DNA of 64,000 nucleotides from Hippasteria phrygiana (taxonomy: Eukaryota; Echinodermata; Asteroidea; Valvatida; Goniasteridae): assembly GCA_037893225.1 (NCBI GenBank), contig JAZGUH010000626.1, forward strand, positions 992,001 through 1,056,000, written 5' to 3'. The notes under the pieces were generated by a model. That model did not search any database. It saw only the letters and a list, made by a program, of their open reading frames with translations, and was not told the DNA's origin. A program made the translations under genes and the position numbers. Each line of letters opens with the position of its first letter. Within the stretch, counting starts at the first letter, position 1. Of the stretch, positions 26,450 through 41,414 are shown piece by piece.

Positions 26450-29400
26450 CATACCCTAGGGAATTTGACAGGCATGGAGCAATAAATCGAAGGTAATATG
26501 CACACAGATGTTGGCTGGAAAGAAAATAAACATTGCGAGGTTTGAATTTTCTCCACAAGTTTTAACTCTAGGAAGCCGCCGATGATTGCAGCATGTAGCG
26601 CCAGATCTAAGCTATCCATACATGTCAAAATTACTGTATTTGGTTTATATTTCATGCAATTATGAATGAGTAAAGCAAGTCATACCCTAGGGAATTTGAC
26701 AGGCATGGAGCAATAAATAGAAGGTAATATGCACACAGATGTTGGCCGGAAAGAAAATAAACATTGCGAGGTTTGAATTTTCTCCACAAGTTTTAACTCT
26801 AGGAAGCCGCCGATAATTGCAACATGTAGCGCCAGATCTAAGCTATCCATACATGTCAAAATTACTGTATTTGGTTTATATTTCATGCAATTATGAATGA
26901 GTAAAGCAAGTCATACCCTAGGGAATTTGACAGGCATGGAGCAATAAATAGACGGTAATATGCACACAGATGTTGGCCTGAAAGAAAATAAACATTGCGA
27001 GGTTTGAATTTTCTCCACAAGTGTTAACTCTAAGAAGCCGCCGATAATTGCAACATGTAGCGCCAGATCTAAGCTATCCATACATGTCAAAATTACTGAA
27101 TTTGGTTGATATTTCATGCAATTATGAATGAGTAAAGCAAGTCCATACCCCAGGGAATTTGACATGCATGGAGCAATATATAGACGGTAACATGTACACA
27201 GATGTTGGCCGGAAAGAAAATAAACATTGCGAGGTTTGAATTTTCTTCACAAGTTTTAACTCTAGGAAGCCGCCGATGATTGCAACATGTAGCGCCAGAT
27301 CTAAGCTATCCATACATGTCACAATTACTGTATTTAGTTGATATTTCATGCAATTATGAATGAGTAAAGCAAGTCATACCCCAGGGAATTTGACATGCAT
27401 GGAGCAATAAATCGAAGGTAATATGCACACAGATGTTGGCCGGAAAGAAAATAAACATTGCGAGGTTTGAATTTTCTCCACAAGTTTTAACTCTAGGAAG
27501 CCGCCGATGATTGCAGCATGTAGCGCCAGATCTAAGCTATCCATACATGTCAAAATTACTGTATTTGGTTTATATTTCATGCAATTATGAATGAGTAAAG
27601 CAAGTCATACCCTAGGGAATTTGACAGGCATGGAGCAATAAATAGAAGGTAATATGCACACAGATGTTGGCCGGAAAGAAAATAAACATTGCGAGGTTTG
27701 AATTTTCTCCACAAGTTTTAACTCTAGGAAGCCGCCGATAATTGCAACATGTAGCGCCAGATCTAAGCTATCCATACATGTCAAAATTACTGTATTTGGT
27801 TTATATTTCATGCAATTATGAATGAGTAAAGCAAGTCATACCCTAGGGAATTTGACAGGCATGGAGCAATAAATAGAAGGTAATATGCACACAGATGTTG
27901 GCCTGAAAGAAAATAAACATTGCGAGGTTTGAATTTTCTCCACAAGTGTTAACTCTAAGAAGCCGCCGATAATTGCAACATGTAGCGCCAGATCTAAGCT
28001 ATCCATACATGTCAAAATTACTGAATTTGGTTGATATTTCATGCAATTATGAATGAGTAAAGCAAGTCCATACCCCAGGGAATTTGACATGCATGGAGCA
28101 ATATATAGACGGTAACATGTACACAGATGTTGGCCGGAAAGAAAATAAACATTGCGAGGTTTGAATTTTCTCCACAAGTTTTAACTCTAAGAAGCCGCCG
28201 ATAATTGCAACATGTAGCGCCAGATCTAAGCTATGCATACATGTCAAAATTACTGAATTTGGTTGATATTTCATGCAATTATGAATGAGTAAAGCATGTC
28301 ATACCCTAGGGAATTTGACAGGCATGGAGCAATAAATCGAAGGTAATATGCACACAGATGTTGGCTGGAAAGAAAATAAACATTGCGAGGTTTGAATTTT
28401 CTCCACAAGTTTTAACTCTAGGAAGCCGCCGATGATTGCAGCATGTAGCGCCAGATCTAAGCTATCCATACATGTCAAAATTACTGTATTTGGTTTATAT
28501 TTCATGCAATTATGAATGAGTAAAGCAAGTCATACCCTAGGGAATTTGACAGGCATGGAGCAATAAATAGAAGGTAATATGCACACAGATGTTGGCCGGA
28601 AAGAAAATAAACATTGCGAGGTTTGAATTTTCTCCACAAGTTTTAACTCTAGGAAGCCGCCGATAATTGCAACATGTAGCGCCAGATCTAAGCTATCCAT
28701 ACATGTCAAAATTACTGTATTTGGTTTATATTTCATGCAATTATGAATGAGTAAAGCAAGTCATACCCTAGGGAATTTGACAGGCATGGAGCAATAAATA
28801 GACGGTAATATGCACACAGATGTTGGCCTGAAAGAAAATAAACATTGCGAGGTTTGAATTTTCTCCACAAGTGTTAACTCTAAGAAGCCGCCGATAATTG
28901 CAACATGTAGCGCCAGATCTAAGCTATCCATACATGTCAAAATTACTGAATTTGGTTGATATTTCATGCAATTATGAATGAGTAAAGCAAGTCCATACCC
29001 CAGGGAATTTGACATGCATGGAGCAATATATAGACGGTAACATGTACACAGATGTTGGCCGGAAAGAAAATAAACATTGCGAGGTTTGAATTTTCTTCAC
29101 AAGTTTTAACTCTAGGAAGCCGCCGATGATTGCAACATGTAGCGCCAGATCTAAGCTATCCATACATGTCACAATTACTGTATTTAGTTGATATTTCATG
29201 CAATTATGAATGAGTAAAGCAAGTCATACCCCAGGGAATTTGACATGCATGGAGCAATAAATCGAAGGTAATATGCACACAGATGTTGGCCGGAAAGAAA
29301 ATAAACATTGCGAGGTTTGAATTTTCTCCACAAGTTTTAACTCTAGGAAGCCGCCGATGATTGCAGCATGTAGCGCCAGATCTAAGCTATCCATACATGT

Positions 29401-30050
29401 CAAAATTACTGTATTTGGTTTATATTTCATGCAATTATGAATGAGTAAAGCAAGTCATACCCTAGGGAATTTGACAGGCATGGAGCAATAAATAGAAGGT
29501 AATATGCACACAGATGTTGGCCGGAAAGAAAATAAACATTGCGAGGTTTGAATTTTCTCCACAAGTTTTAACTCTAGGAAGCCGCCGATAATTGCAACAT
29601 GTAGCGCCAGATCTAAGCTATCCATACATGTCAAAATTACTGTATTTGGTTTATATTTCATGCAATTATGAATGAGTAAAGCAAGTCATACCCTAGGGAA
29701 TTTGACAGGCATGGAGCAATAAATAGAAGGTAATATGCACACAGATGTTGGCCTGAAAGAAAATAAACATTGCGAGGTTTGAATTTTCTCCACAAGTGTT
29801 AACTCTAAGAAGCCGCCGATAATTGCAACATGTAGCGCCAGATCTAAGCTATCCATACATGTCAAAATTACTGAATTTGGTTGATATTTCATGCAATTAT
29901 GAATGAGTAAAGCAAGTCCATACCCCAGGGAATTTGACATGCATGGAGCAATATATAGACGGTAACATGTACACAGATGTTGGCCGGAAAGAAAATAAAC
30001 ATTGCGAGGTTTGAATTTTCTCCACAAGTTTTAACTCTAAGAAGCCGCCG
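26450..30050. repeat. 8-monomer HOR, two copies, 1850-bp period
   Basis: Monomer order and private variants (gcagcatg near 26,590/28,440 and 27,514/29,364; ttcttcac near 27,245/29,095; gtcacaatt near 27,317/29,167) repeat at 1850 bp, that is eight monomers with two of 232 bp. Boundaries are approximate. Confidence 0.75.
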
Positions 30051-33000
30051 ATAATTGCAACATGTAGCGCCAGATCTAAGCTATCCATACATGTCAAAAT
30101 TACTGAATTTGGTTGATATTTCATGCAATTATGAATGAGTAAAGCAAGTCCATACCCCAGGGAATTTGACAGGCATGGAGCAATAAATAAGAGGTAATCT
30201 GCACACAGATGGTGGCCGGGAAGAAAATAAACATTGCGAGGTTTGAATTTTCTCCACAAGTGTTAACTCTAAGAAGCCGCCGATAATTGCAACATGTAGC
30301 GCCAGATCTAAGCTATGCATACATGTCAAAATTACTGAATTTGGTTGATATTTCATGCAATTATGAATGAGTAAAGCAAGTCATACCCTAGGGAATTTGA
30401 CAGGCATGGAGCAATAAATCGAAGGTAATATGCACACAGATGTTGGCCGGAAAGAAAATAAACATTGCGAGGTTTGAATTTTCTCCACAAGTTTTAACTC
30501 TAGGAAGCCGCCGATGATTGCAACATGTAGCGCCAGATCTAAGCTATCCATACATGTCAAAATTACTGTATTTGGTTGATATTTCATGCAATTATGAATG
30601 AGTAAAGCAAGTCCATACCCCAGGGAATTTGACATGCATGGAGCAATAAATAGACGGTAACATGTACACAGATGTTGGCCGGAAAGAAAATAAACATTGC
30701 GAGGTTTGAATTTTCTCCACAAGTTTTAACTCTAGGAAGCCGCCGATGATTGCAACATGTAGCGCCAGATCTAAGCTATCCATACATGTCACAATTACTG
30801 TATTTAGTTGATATTTCATGCAATTATGAATGAGTAAAGCAAGTCATACCCCAGGGAATTTGACATGCATGGAGCAATAAATAGACGGTAACATGTACAC
30901 AGATGTTGGCCGGAAAGAAAATAAACATTGCGAGGTTTGAATTTTCTCCACAAGTTTTAACTCTAGGAAGCCGCCGATAATTGCAACATGTAGCGCCAGA
31001 TCTAAGCTATCCATACATGTCAAAATTACTGTATTTGGTTTATATTTCATGCAATTATGAATGAGTAAAGCAAGTCATACCCTAGGGAATTTGACAGGCA
31101 TGGAGCAATAAATAGACGGTAATATGCACACAGATGTTGGCCTGAAAGAAAATAAACATTGCGAGGTTTGAATTTTCTCCACAAGTGTTAACTCTAAGAA
31201 GCCGCCGATAATTGCAACATGTAGCGCCAGATCTAAGCTATCCATACATGTCAAAATTACTGAATTTGGTTGATATTTCATGCAATTATGAATGAGTAAA
31301 GCAAGTCCATACCCCAGGGAATTTGACATGCATGGAGCAATATATAGACGGTAACATGTACACAGATGTTGGCCGGAAAGAAAATAAACATTGCGAGGTT
31401 TGAATTTTCTTCACAAGTTTTAACTCTAGGAAGCCGCCGATGATTGCAACATGTAGCGCCAGATCTAAGCTATCCATACATGTCACAATTACTGTATTTA
31501 GTTGATATTTCATGCAATTATGAATGAGTAAAGCAAGTCATACCCCAGGGAATTTGACATGCATGGAGCAATAAATCGAAGGTAATATGCACACAGATGT
31601 TGGCCGGAAAGAAAATAAACATTGCGAGGTTTGAATTTTCTCCACAAGTTTTAACTCTAGGAAGCCGCCGATGATTGCAGCATGTAGCGCCAGATCTAAG
31701 CTATCCATACATGTCAAAATTACTGTATTTGGTTTATATTTCATGCAATTATGAATGAGTAAAGCAAGTCATACCCTAGGGAATTTGACAGGCATGGAGC
31801 AATAAATAGAAGGTAATATGCACACAGATGTTGGCCGGAAAGAAAATAAACATTGCGAGGTTTGAATTTTCTCCACAAGTTTTAACTCTAGGAAGCCGCC
31901 GATAATTGCAACATGTAGCGCCAGATCTAAGCTATCCATACATGTCAAAATTACTGTATTTGGTTTATATTTCATGCAATTATGAATGAGTAAAGCAAGT
32001 CATACCCTAGGGAATTTGACAGGCATGGAGCAATAAATAGAAGGTAATATGCACACAGATGTTGGCCTGAAAGAAAATAAACATTGCGAGGTTTGAATTT
32101 TCTCCACAAGTGTTAACTCTAAGAAGCCGCCGATAATTGCAACATGTAGCGCCAGATCTAAGCTATCCATACATGTCAAAATTACTGAATTTGGTTGATA
32201 TTTCATGCAATTATGAATGAGTAAAGCAAGTCCATACCCCAGGGAATTTGACATGCATGGAGCAATATATAGACGGTAACATGTACACAGATGTTGGCCG
32301 GAAAGAAAATAAACATTGCGAGGTTTGAATTTTCTCCACAAGTTTTAACTCTAAGAAGCCGCCGATAATTGCAACATGTAGCGCCAGATCTAAGCTATCC
32401 ATACATGTCAAAATTACTGAATTTGGTTGATATTTCATGCAATTATGAATGAGTAAAGCAAGTCCATACCCCAGGGAATTTGACAGGCATGGAGCAATAA
32501 ATAAGAGGTAATCTGCACACAGATGGTGGCCGGGAAGAAAATAAACATTGCGAGGTTTGAATTTTCTCCACAAGTGTTAACTCTAAGAAGCCGCCGATAA
32601 TTGCAACATGTAGCGCCAGATCTAAGCTATGCATACATGTCAAAATTACTGAATTTGGTTGATATTTCATGCAATTATGAATGAGTAAAGCAAGTCATAC
32701 CCTAGGGAATTTGACAGGCATGGAGCAATAAATCGAAGGTAATATGCACACAGATGTTGGCCGGAAAGAAAATAAACATTGCGAGGTTTGAATTTTCTCC
32801 ACAAGTTTTAACTCTAGGAAGCCGCCGATGATTGCAACATGTAGCGCCAGATCTAAGCTATCCATACATGTCAAAATTACTGTATTTGGTTGATATTTCA
32901 TGCAATTATGAATGAGTAAAGCAAGTCCATACCCCAGGGAATTTGACATGCATGGAGCAATAAATAGACGGTAACATGTACACAGATGTTGGCCGGAAAG

Positions 33001-33150
33001 AAAATAAACATTGCGAGGTTTGAATTTTCTCCACAAGTTTTAACTCTAGGAAGCCGCCGATGATTGCAACATGTAGCGCCAGATCTAAGCTATCCATACA
33101 TGTCACAATTACTGTATTTAGTTGATATTTCATGCAATTATGAATGAGTA
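28650..33150. repeat. 10-monomer HOR, two copies, 2314-bp period
   Basis: From about 28.65 kb to 30.84 kb every monomer class and both length forms recur 2314 bp downstream (ten monomers, four of 232 bp). It overlaps the 8-mer HOR on its left, so two exchanges of different size are superposed here. Confidence 0.77.
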
Positions 33151-33531
33151 AAGCAAGTCATACCCCAGGGAATTTGACATGCATGGAGCAATAAATAGAC
33201 GGTAACATGTACACAGATGTTGGCCGGAAAGAAAATAAACATTGCGAGGTTTGAATTTTCTCCACAAGTTTTAACTCTAAGAAGCCGCCGATAATTGCAA
33301 CATGTAGCGCCAGATCTAAGCTATGCATACATGTCAAAATTACTGAATTTGGTTGATATTTCATGCAATTATGAATGAGTAAAGCAAGTCATACCCTAGG
33401 GAATTTGACAGGCATGGAGCAATAAATCGAAGGTAATATGCACACAGATGTTGGCTGGAAAGAAAATAAACATTGCGAGGTTTGAATTTTCTCCACAAGT
33501 TTTAACTCTAGGAAGCCGCCGATGATTGCAG

Positions 33532-36482
33532 CATGTAGCGCCAGATCTAAGCTATCCATACATGTCAAAATTACTGTATTTGGTTTATATTTCATGCAAT
33601 TATGAATGAGTAAAGCAAGTCATACCCTAGGGAATTTGACAGGCATGGAGCAATAAATAGAAGGTAATATGCACACAGATGTTGGCCGGAAAGAAAATAA
33701 ACATTGCGAGGTTTGAATTTTCTCCACAAGTGTTAACTCTAGGAAGCCGCCGATGATTGCAGCATGTAGCGCCAGATCTAAGCTATCCATACATGTCAAA
33801 ATTACTGTATTTGGTTTATATTTCATGCAATTATGAATGAGTAAAGCAAGTCATACCCTAGGGAATTTGACAGGCATGGAGCAATAAATAGACGGTAATA
33901 TGCACACAGATGTTGGCCTGAAAGAAAATAAACATTGCGAGGTTTGAATTTTCTCCACAAGTTTTAACTCTAGGAAGCCGCCGATGATTGCAACATGTAG
34001 CGCCAGATCTAAGCTATCCATACATGTCAAAATTACTGTATTTGGTTGATATTTCATGCAATTATGAATGAGTAAAGCAAGTCCATACCCCAGAGAATTT
34101 GACATGCATGGAGCAATAAATAGACGGTAACATGTACACAGATGTTGGCCGGAAAGAAAATAAACATTGCGAGGTTTGAATTTTCTCCACAAGTTTTAAC
34201 TCTAGGAAGCCGCCGATGATTGCAACATGTAGCGCCAGATCTAAGCTATCCATACATGTCAAAATTACTGTATTTAGTTGATATTTCATGCAATTATGAA
34301 TGAGTAAAGCAAGTCATACCCCAGGGAATTTGACATGCATGGAGCAATAAATAGACGGTAACATGTACACAGATGTTGGCCGGAAAGAAAATAAACATTG
34401 CGAGGTTTGAATTTTCTCCACAAGTTTTAACTCTAAGAAGCCGCCGATAATTGCAACATGTAGCGCCAGATCTAAGCTATCCATACATGTCAAAATTACT
34501 GTATTTGGTTGATATTTCATGCAATTATGAATGAGTAAAGCAAGTCCATACCCCAGGGAATTTGACATGCATGGAGCAATAAATAGACGGTAACATGTAC
34601 ACAGATGTTGGCCGGAAAGAAAATAAACATTGCGAGGTTTGAATTTTCTCCACAAGTTTTAACTCTAGGAAGCCGCCGATGATTGCAACATGTAGCGCCA
34701 GATCTAAGATATCCATACATGTCAAAATTACTGTATTTGGTTTATATTTCATGCAATTATGAATGAGTAAAGCAAGTCATACCCCAGGGAATTTGACATG
34801 CATGGAGCAATAAATAGACGGTAATATGTACACAGGTGTTGGCCGAAAAGAAAATAAACATTGCGAGGTTTGAATTTTCTCCACAAGTTTTAACTCTAGG
34901 AAGCCGCCGATGATTGCAACATGTAGCGCCAGATCTAAGCTATCCATACATGTCAAAATTACTGTATTTGGTTGATATTTCATGCAATTATGAATGAGTA
35001 AAGCAAGTCATACCCCAGGGAATTTGACATGCATGGAGCAATAAATAGACGGTAACATGTACACAGATGTTGGCCGGAAAGAAAATAAACATTGCGAGGT
35101 TTGAATTTTCTCCACAAGTTTTAACTCTAAGAAGCCGCCGATAATTGCAACATGTAGCGCCAGATCTAAGCTATCCATACATGTCAAAATTACTGTATTT
35201 GGTTGATATTTCATGCAATTATGAATGAGTAAAGCAAGTCCATACCCCAGGGAATTTGACATGCATGGAGCAATAAATAGACGGTAACATGTACACAGAT
35301 GTTGGCCGGAAAGAAAATAAACATTGCGAGGTTTGAATTTTCTTCACAAGTTTTAACTCTAGGAAGCCGCCGATGATTGCAACATGTAGCGCCAGATCTA
35401 AGCTATCCATACATGTCACAATTACTGTATTTAGTTGATATTTCATGCAATTATGAATGAGTAAAGCAAGTCATACCCCAGGGAATTTGACATGCATGGA
35501 GCAATAAATAGAAGGTAACATGTACACAGATGTTGGCCGGAAAGAAAATAAACATTGCGAGGTTTGAATTTTCTCCACAAGTTTTAACTCTAAGAAGCCG
35601 CCGATAATTGCAACATGTAGCGCCAGATCTAAGCTATGCATACATGTCAAAATTACTGAATTTGGTTGATATTTCATGCAATTATGAATGAGTAAAGCAA
35701 GTCATACCCTAGGGAATTTGACAGGCATGGAGCAATAAATCGAAGGTAATATGCACACAGATGTTGGCCGGAAAGAAAATAAACATTGCGAGGTTTGAAT
35801 TTTCTCCACAAGTTTTAACTCTAGGAAGCCGCCGATAATTGCAACATGTAGCGCCAGATCTAAGCTATCCATACATGTCAAAATTACTGTATTTGGTTTA
35901 TATTTCATGCAATTATGAATGAGTAAAGCAAGTCATACCCTAGGGAATTTGACAGGCATGGAGCAATAAATAGACGGTAATATGCACACAGATGTTGGCC
36001 TGAAAGAAAATAAACATTGCGAGGTTTGAATTTTCTCCACAAGTGTTAACTCTAAGAAGCCGCCGATAATTGCAACATGTAGCGCCAGATCTAAGCTATC
36101 CATACATGTCAAAATTACTGAATTTGGTTGATATTTCATGCAATTATGAATGAGTAAAGCAAGTCCATACCCCAGGGAATTTGACATGCATGGAGCAATA
36201 TATAGACGGTAACATGTACACAGATGTTGGCCTGAAAGAAAATAAACATTGCGAGGTTTGAATTTTCTCCACAAGTTTTAACTCTAAGAAGCCGCCGATA
36301 ATTGCAACATGTAGCGCCAGATCTAAGCTATCCATACATGTCAAAATTACTGAATTTGGTTGATATTTCATGCAATTATGAATGAGTAAAGCAAGTCCAT
36401 ACCCCAGGGAATTTGACAGGCATGGAGCAATAAATAAGAGGTAATCTGCACACAGATGGTGGCCGGGAAGAAAATAAACATT
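33532..36482. repeat. Left copy of 27,518-bp-lag duplication
   Basis: This 2,951-bp tract matches 61,050-64,000 at a lag of 27,518 bp (119 monomers, net 29 extra bases). A line-by-line comparison found one substitution (35,477 c versus 62,995 g). Shared private markers include gcagcatg with gtgttaac near 33,730-33,765, ccagagaa near 34,091, ctaagatatcc near 34,706, ttcttcac near 35,340 and an A2 monomer with cctg near 36,231. The left limit is set by gcagc versus gcaac at 33,531/61,049. Confidence 0.87.
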
Positions 36483-39400
36483 GCGAGGTTTGAATTTTCT
36501 CCACAAGTGTTAACTCTAAGAAGCCGCCGATAATTGCAACATGTAGCGCCAGATCTAAGATATGCATACATGTCAAAATTACTGAATTTGGTTAATATTT
36601 CATGCAATTATGAATGAGTAAAGCAAGTCATACCCCAGGGAATTTGACATGCATGGAGCAATAAATAGACGGTAACATGTACACAGATGTTGGCCGGAAA
36701 GAAAATAAACATTGCGAGGTTTGAATTTTCTCCACAAGTTTTAACTCTAAGAAGCCGCCGATAATTGCAACATGTAGCGCCAGATCTAAGCTATCCATAC
36801 ATGTCAAAATTACTGTATTTGGTTGATATTTCATGCAATTATGAATGAGTAAAGCAAGTCCATACCCCAGGGAATTTGACATGCATGGAGCAATAAATAG
36901 ACGGTAACATGTACACAGATGTTGGCCGGAAAGAAAATAAACATTGCGAGGTTTGAATTTTCTCCACAAGTTTTAACTCTAGGAAGCCGCCGATGATTGC
37001 AACATGTAGCGCCAGATCTAAGATATCCATACATGTCAAAATTACTGTATTTGGTTTATATTTCATGCAATTATGAATGAGTAAAGCAAGTCCATACCCC
37101 AGGGAATTTGACATGCATGGAGCAATAAATAGACGGTAACATGTACACAGATGTTGGCCGGAAAGAAAATAAACATTGCGAGGTTTGAATTTTCTCCACA
37201 AGTTTTAACTCTAGGAAGCCGCCGATGATTGCAACATGTAGCGCCAGATCTAAGATATCCATACATGTCAAAATTACTGTATTTGGTTTATATTTCATGC
37301 AATTATGAATGAGTAAAGCAAGTCATACCCCAGGGAATTTGACATGCATGGAGCAATAAATAGACGGTAATATGTACACAGGTGTTGGCCGAAAAGAAAA
37401 TAAACATTGCGAGGTTTGAATTTTCTCCACAAGTTTTAACTCTAGGAAGCCGCCGATGATTGCAACATGTAGCGCCAGATCTAAGCTATCCATACATGTC
37501 AAAATTACTGTATTTGGTTGATATTTCATGCAATTATGAATGAGTAAAGCAAGTCATACCCCAGGGAATTTGACATGCATGGAGCAATAAATAGACGGTA
37601 ACATGTACACAGATGTTGGCCGGAAAGAAAATAAACATTGCGAGGTTTGAATTTTCTCCACAAGTTTTAACTCTAAGAAGCCGCCGATAATTGCAACATG
37701 TAGCGCCAGATCTAAGCTATCCATACATGTCAAAATTACTGTATTTGGTTGATATTTCATGCAATTATGAATGAGTAAAGCAAGTCCATACCCCAGGGAA
37801 TTTGACATGCATGGAGCAATAAATAGACGGTAACATGTACACAGATGTTGGCCGGAAAGAAAATAAACATTGCGAGGTTTGAATTTTCTCCACAAGTTTT
37901 AACTCTAGGAAGCCGCCGATGATTGCAACATGTAGCGCCAGATCTAAGCTATCCATACATGTCACAATTACTGTATTTAGTTGATATTTCATGCAATTAT
38001 GAATGAGTAAAGCAAGTCCATACCCCAGGGAATTTGACATGCATGGAGCAATATATAGACGGTAACATGTACACAGATGTTGGCCGGAAAGAAAATAAAC
38101 ATTGCGAGGTTTGAATTTTCTCCACAAGTTTTAACTCTAAGAAGCCGCCGATAATTGCAACATGTAGCGCCAGATCTAAGCTATCCATACATGTCAAAAT
38201 TACTGAATTTGGTTGATATTTCATGCAATTATGAATGAGTAAAGCAAGTCCATACCCCAGGGAATTTGACAGGCATGGAGCAATAAATAAGAGGTAATCT
38301 GCACACAGATGGTGGCCGGGAAGAAAATAAACATTGCGAGGTTTGAATTTTCTCCACAAGTGTTAACTCTAAGAAGCCGCCGATAATTGCAACATGTAGC
38401 GCCAGATCTAAGCTATGCATACATGTCAAAATTACTGAATTTGGTTGATATTTCATGCAATTATGAATGAGTAAAGCAAGTCATACCCCAGGGAATTTGA
38501 CATGCATGGAGCAATAAATAGACGGTAACATGTACACAGATGTTGGTCGGAAAGAAAATAAACATTGCGAGGTTTGAATTTTCTCCACAAGTTTTAACTC
38601 TAAGAAGCCGCCGATAATTGCAACATGTAGCGCCAGATCTAAGCTATCCATACATGTCAAAATTACTGTATTTGGTTGATATTTCATGCAATTATGAATG
38701 AGTAAAGCAAGTCCATACCCCAGGGAATTTGACATGCATGGAGCAATAAATAGACGGTAACATGTACACAGATGTTGGCCGGAAAGAAAATAAACATTGC
38801 GAGGTTTGAATTTTCTCCACAAGTTTTAACTCTAGGAAGCCGCCGATGATTGCAACATGTAGCGCCAGATCTAAGATATCCATACATGTCAAAATTACTG
38901 TATTTGGTTTATATTTCATGCAATTATGAATGAGTAAAGCAAGTCCATACCCCAGGGAATTTGACATGCATGGAGCAATAAATAGACGGTAACATGTACA
39001 CAGATGTTGGCCGGAAAGAAAATAAACATTGCGAGGTTTGAATTTTCTCCACAAGTTTTAACTCTAGGAAGCCGCCGATGATTGCAACATGTAGCGCCAG
39101 ATCTAAGATATCCATACATGTCAAAATTACTGTATTTGGTTTATATTTCATGCAATTATGAATGAGTAAAGCAAGTCATACCCCAGGGAATTTGACATGC
39201 ATGGAGCAATAAATAGACGGTAATATGTACACAGGTGTTGGCCGAAAAGAAAATAAACATTGCGAGGTTTGAATTTTCTCCACAAGTTTTAACTCTAGGA
39301 AGCCGCCGATGATTGCAACATGTAGCGCCAGATCTAAGCTATCCATACATGTCAAAATTACTGTATTTGGTTGATATTTCATGCAATTATGAATGAGTAA

Positions 39401-39835
39401 AGCAAGTCATACCCCAGGGAATTTGACATGCATGGAGCAATAAATAGACGGTAACATGTACACAGATGTTGGCCGGAAAGAAAATAAACATTGCGAGGTT
39501 TGAATTTTCTCCACAAGTTTTAACTCTAAGAAGCCGCCGATAATTGCAACATGTAGCGCCAGATCTAAGCTATCAATACATGTCAAAATTACTGTATTTG
39601 GTTGATATTTCATGCAATTATGAATGAGTAAAGCAAGTCCATACCCCAGGGAATTTGACATGCATGGAGCAATAAATAGACGGTAACATGTACACAGATG
39701 TTGGCCGGAAAGAAAATAAACATTGCGAGGTTTGAATTTTCTCCACAAGTTTTAACTCTAGGAAGCCGCCGATGATTGCAACATGTAGCGCCAGATCTAA
39801 GCTATCCATACATGTCACAATTACTGTATTTAGTT
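36130..39835. repeat. 8-monomer HOR, two copies, 1853-bp period
   Basis: 36.13-37.98 kb repeats as 37.98-39.83 kb (eight monomers, five of 232 bp). Unlike the 27.5-kb repeat, several copy-specific changes are visible: cctg versus ccgg at about 36,232/38,085, agatatgc with gttaat near 36,558-36,596, ttggtcgg near 38,543 and ctatcaatac near 39,571. Confidence 0.78.
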
Positions 39836-41404
39836 GATATTTCATGCAATTATGAATGAGTAAAGCAAGTCATACCCCAGGGAATTTGACATGCATGGAG
39901 CAATAAATAGAAGGTAACATGTACACAGATGTTGGCCGGAAAGAAAATAAACATTGCGAGGTTTGAATTTTCTCCACAAGTTTTAACTCTAAGAAGCCGC
40001 CGATAATTGCAACATGTAGCGCCAGATCTAAGCTATGCATACATGTCAAAATTACTGAATTTGGTTGATATTTCATGCAATTATGAATGAGTAAAGCAAG
40101 TCATACCCTAGGGAATTTGACAGGCATGGAGCAATAAATCGAAGGTAATATGCACACAGATGTTGGCCGGAAAGAAAATAAACATTGCGAGGTTTGAATT
40201 TTCTCCACAAGTTTTAACTCTAGGAAGCCGCCGATGATTGCAGCATGTAGCGCCAGATCTAAGCTATCCATACATGTCAAAATTACTGTATTTGGTTTAT
40301 ATTTCATGCAATTATGAATGAGTAAAGCAAGTCATACCCTAGGGAATTTGACAGGCATGGAGCAATAAATAGAAGGTAATATGCACACAGATGTTGGCCG
40401 GAAAGAAAATAAACATTGCGAGGTTTGAATTTTCTCCACAAGTTTTAACTCTAGGAAGCCGCCGATAATTGCAACATGTAGCGCCAAATCTAAGCTATCC
40501 ATACATGTCAAAATTACTGTATTTGGTTGATATTTCATGCAATTATGAATGAGTAAAGCAAGTCATACCCTAGGGAATTTGACAGGCATGGAGCAATAAA
40601 TAGACGGTAATATGCACACAGATGGTGGCCGGGAAGAAAATAAACATTGCGAGGTTTGAATTTTCTCCACAAGTGTTAACTCTAAGAAGCCGCCGATAAT
40701 TGCAACATGTAGCGCCAGATCTAAGCTATGCATACATGTCAAAATTACTGAATTTGGTTGATATTTCATGCAATTATGAATGAGTAAAGCAAGTCATACC
40801 CTAGGGAATTTGACAGGCATGGAGCAATAAATCGAAGGTAATATGCACACAGATGTTGGCCGGAAAGAAAATAAACATTGCGAGGTTTGAATTTTCTCCA
40901 CAAGTTTTAACTCTAGGAAGCCGCCGATGATTGCAACATGTAGCGCCAGATCTAAGCTATCCATACATGTCAAAATTACTGTATTTGGTTGATATTTCAT
41001 GCAATTATGAATGAGTAAAGCAAGTCCATACCCCAGAGAATTTGACATGCATGGAGCAATAAATAGACGGTAACATGTACACAGATGTTGGCCGGAAAGA
41101 AAATAAACATTGCGAGGTTTGAATTTTCTCCACAAGTGTTAACTCTAAGAAGCCGCCGATAATTGCAACATGTAGCGCCAGATCTAAGCTATCCATACAT
41201 GTCAAAATTACTGAATTTGGTTGATATTTCATGCAATTATGAATGAGTAAAGCAAGTCCATACCCCAGGGAATTTGACATGCATGGAGCAATATATAGAC
41301 GGTAACATGTACACAGATGTTGGCCGGAAAGAAAATAAACATTGCGAGGTTTGAATTTTCTCCACAAGTTTTAACTCTAGGAAGCCGCCGATGATTGCAA
41401 CATG

Positions 41405-41414
41405 TAGCGATCTA
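41405..41414. other. 4-bp deletion in one monomer
   Basis: The copy reads gtagcgatctaag where all others read gtagcgccagatctaag, so ccag is missing between 41,409 and 41,410. It is the only deletion of this size I found and is not shared by any neighbouring HOR copy, so it appears young or is an assembly error. Confidence 0.8.
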
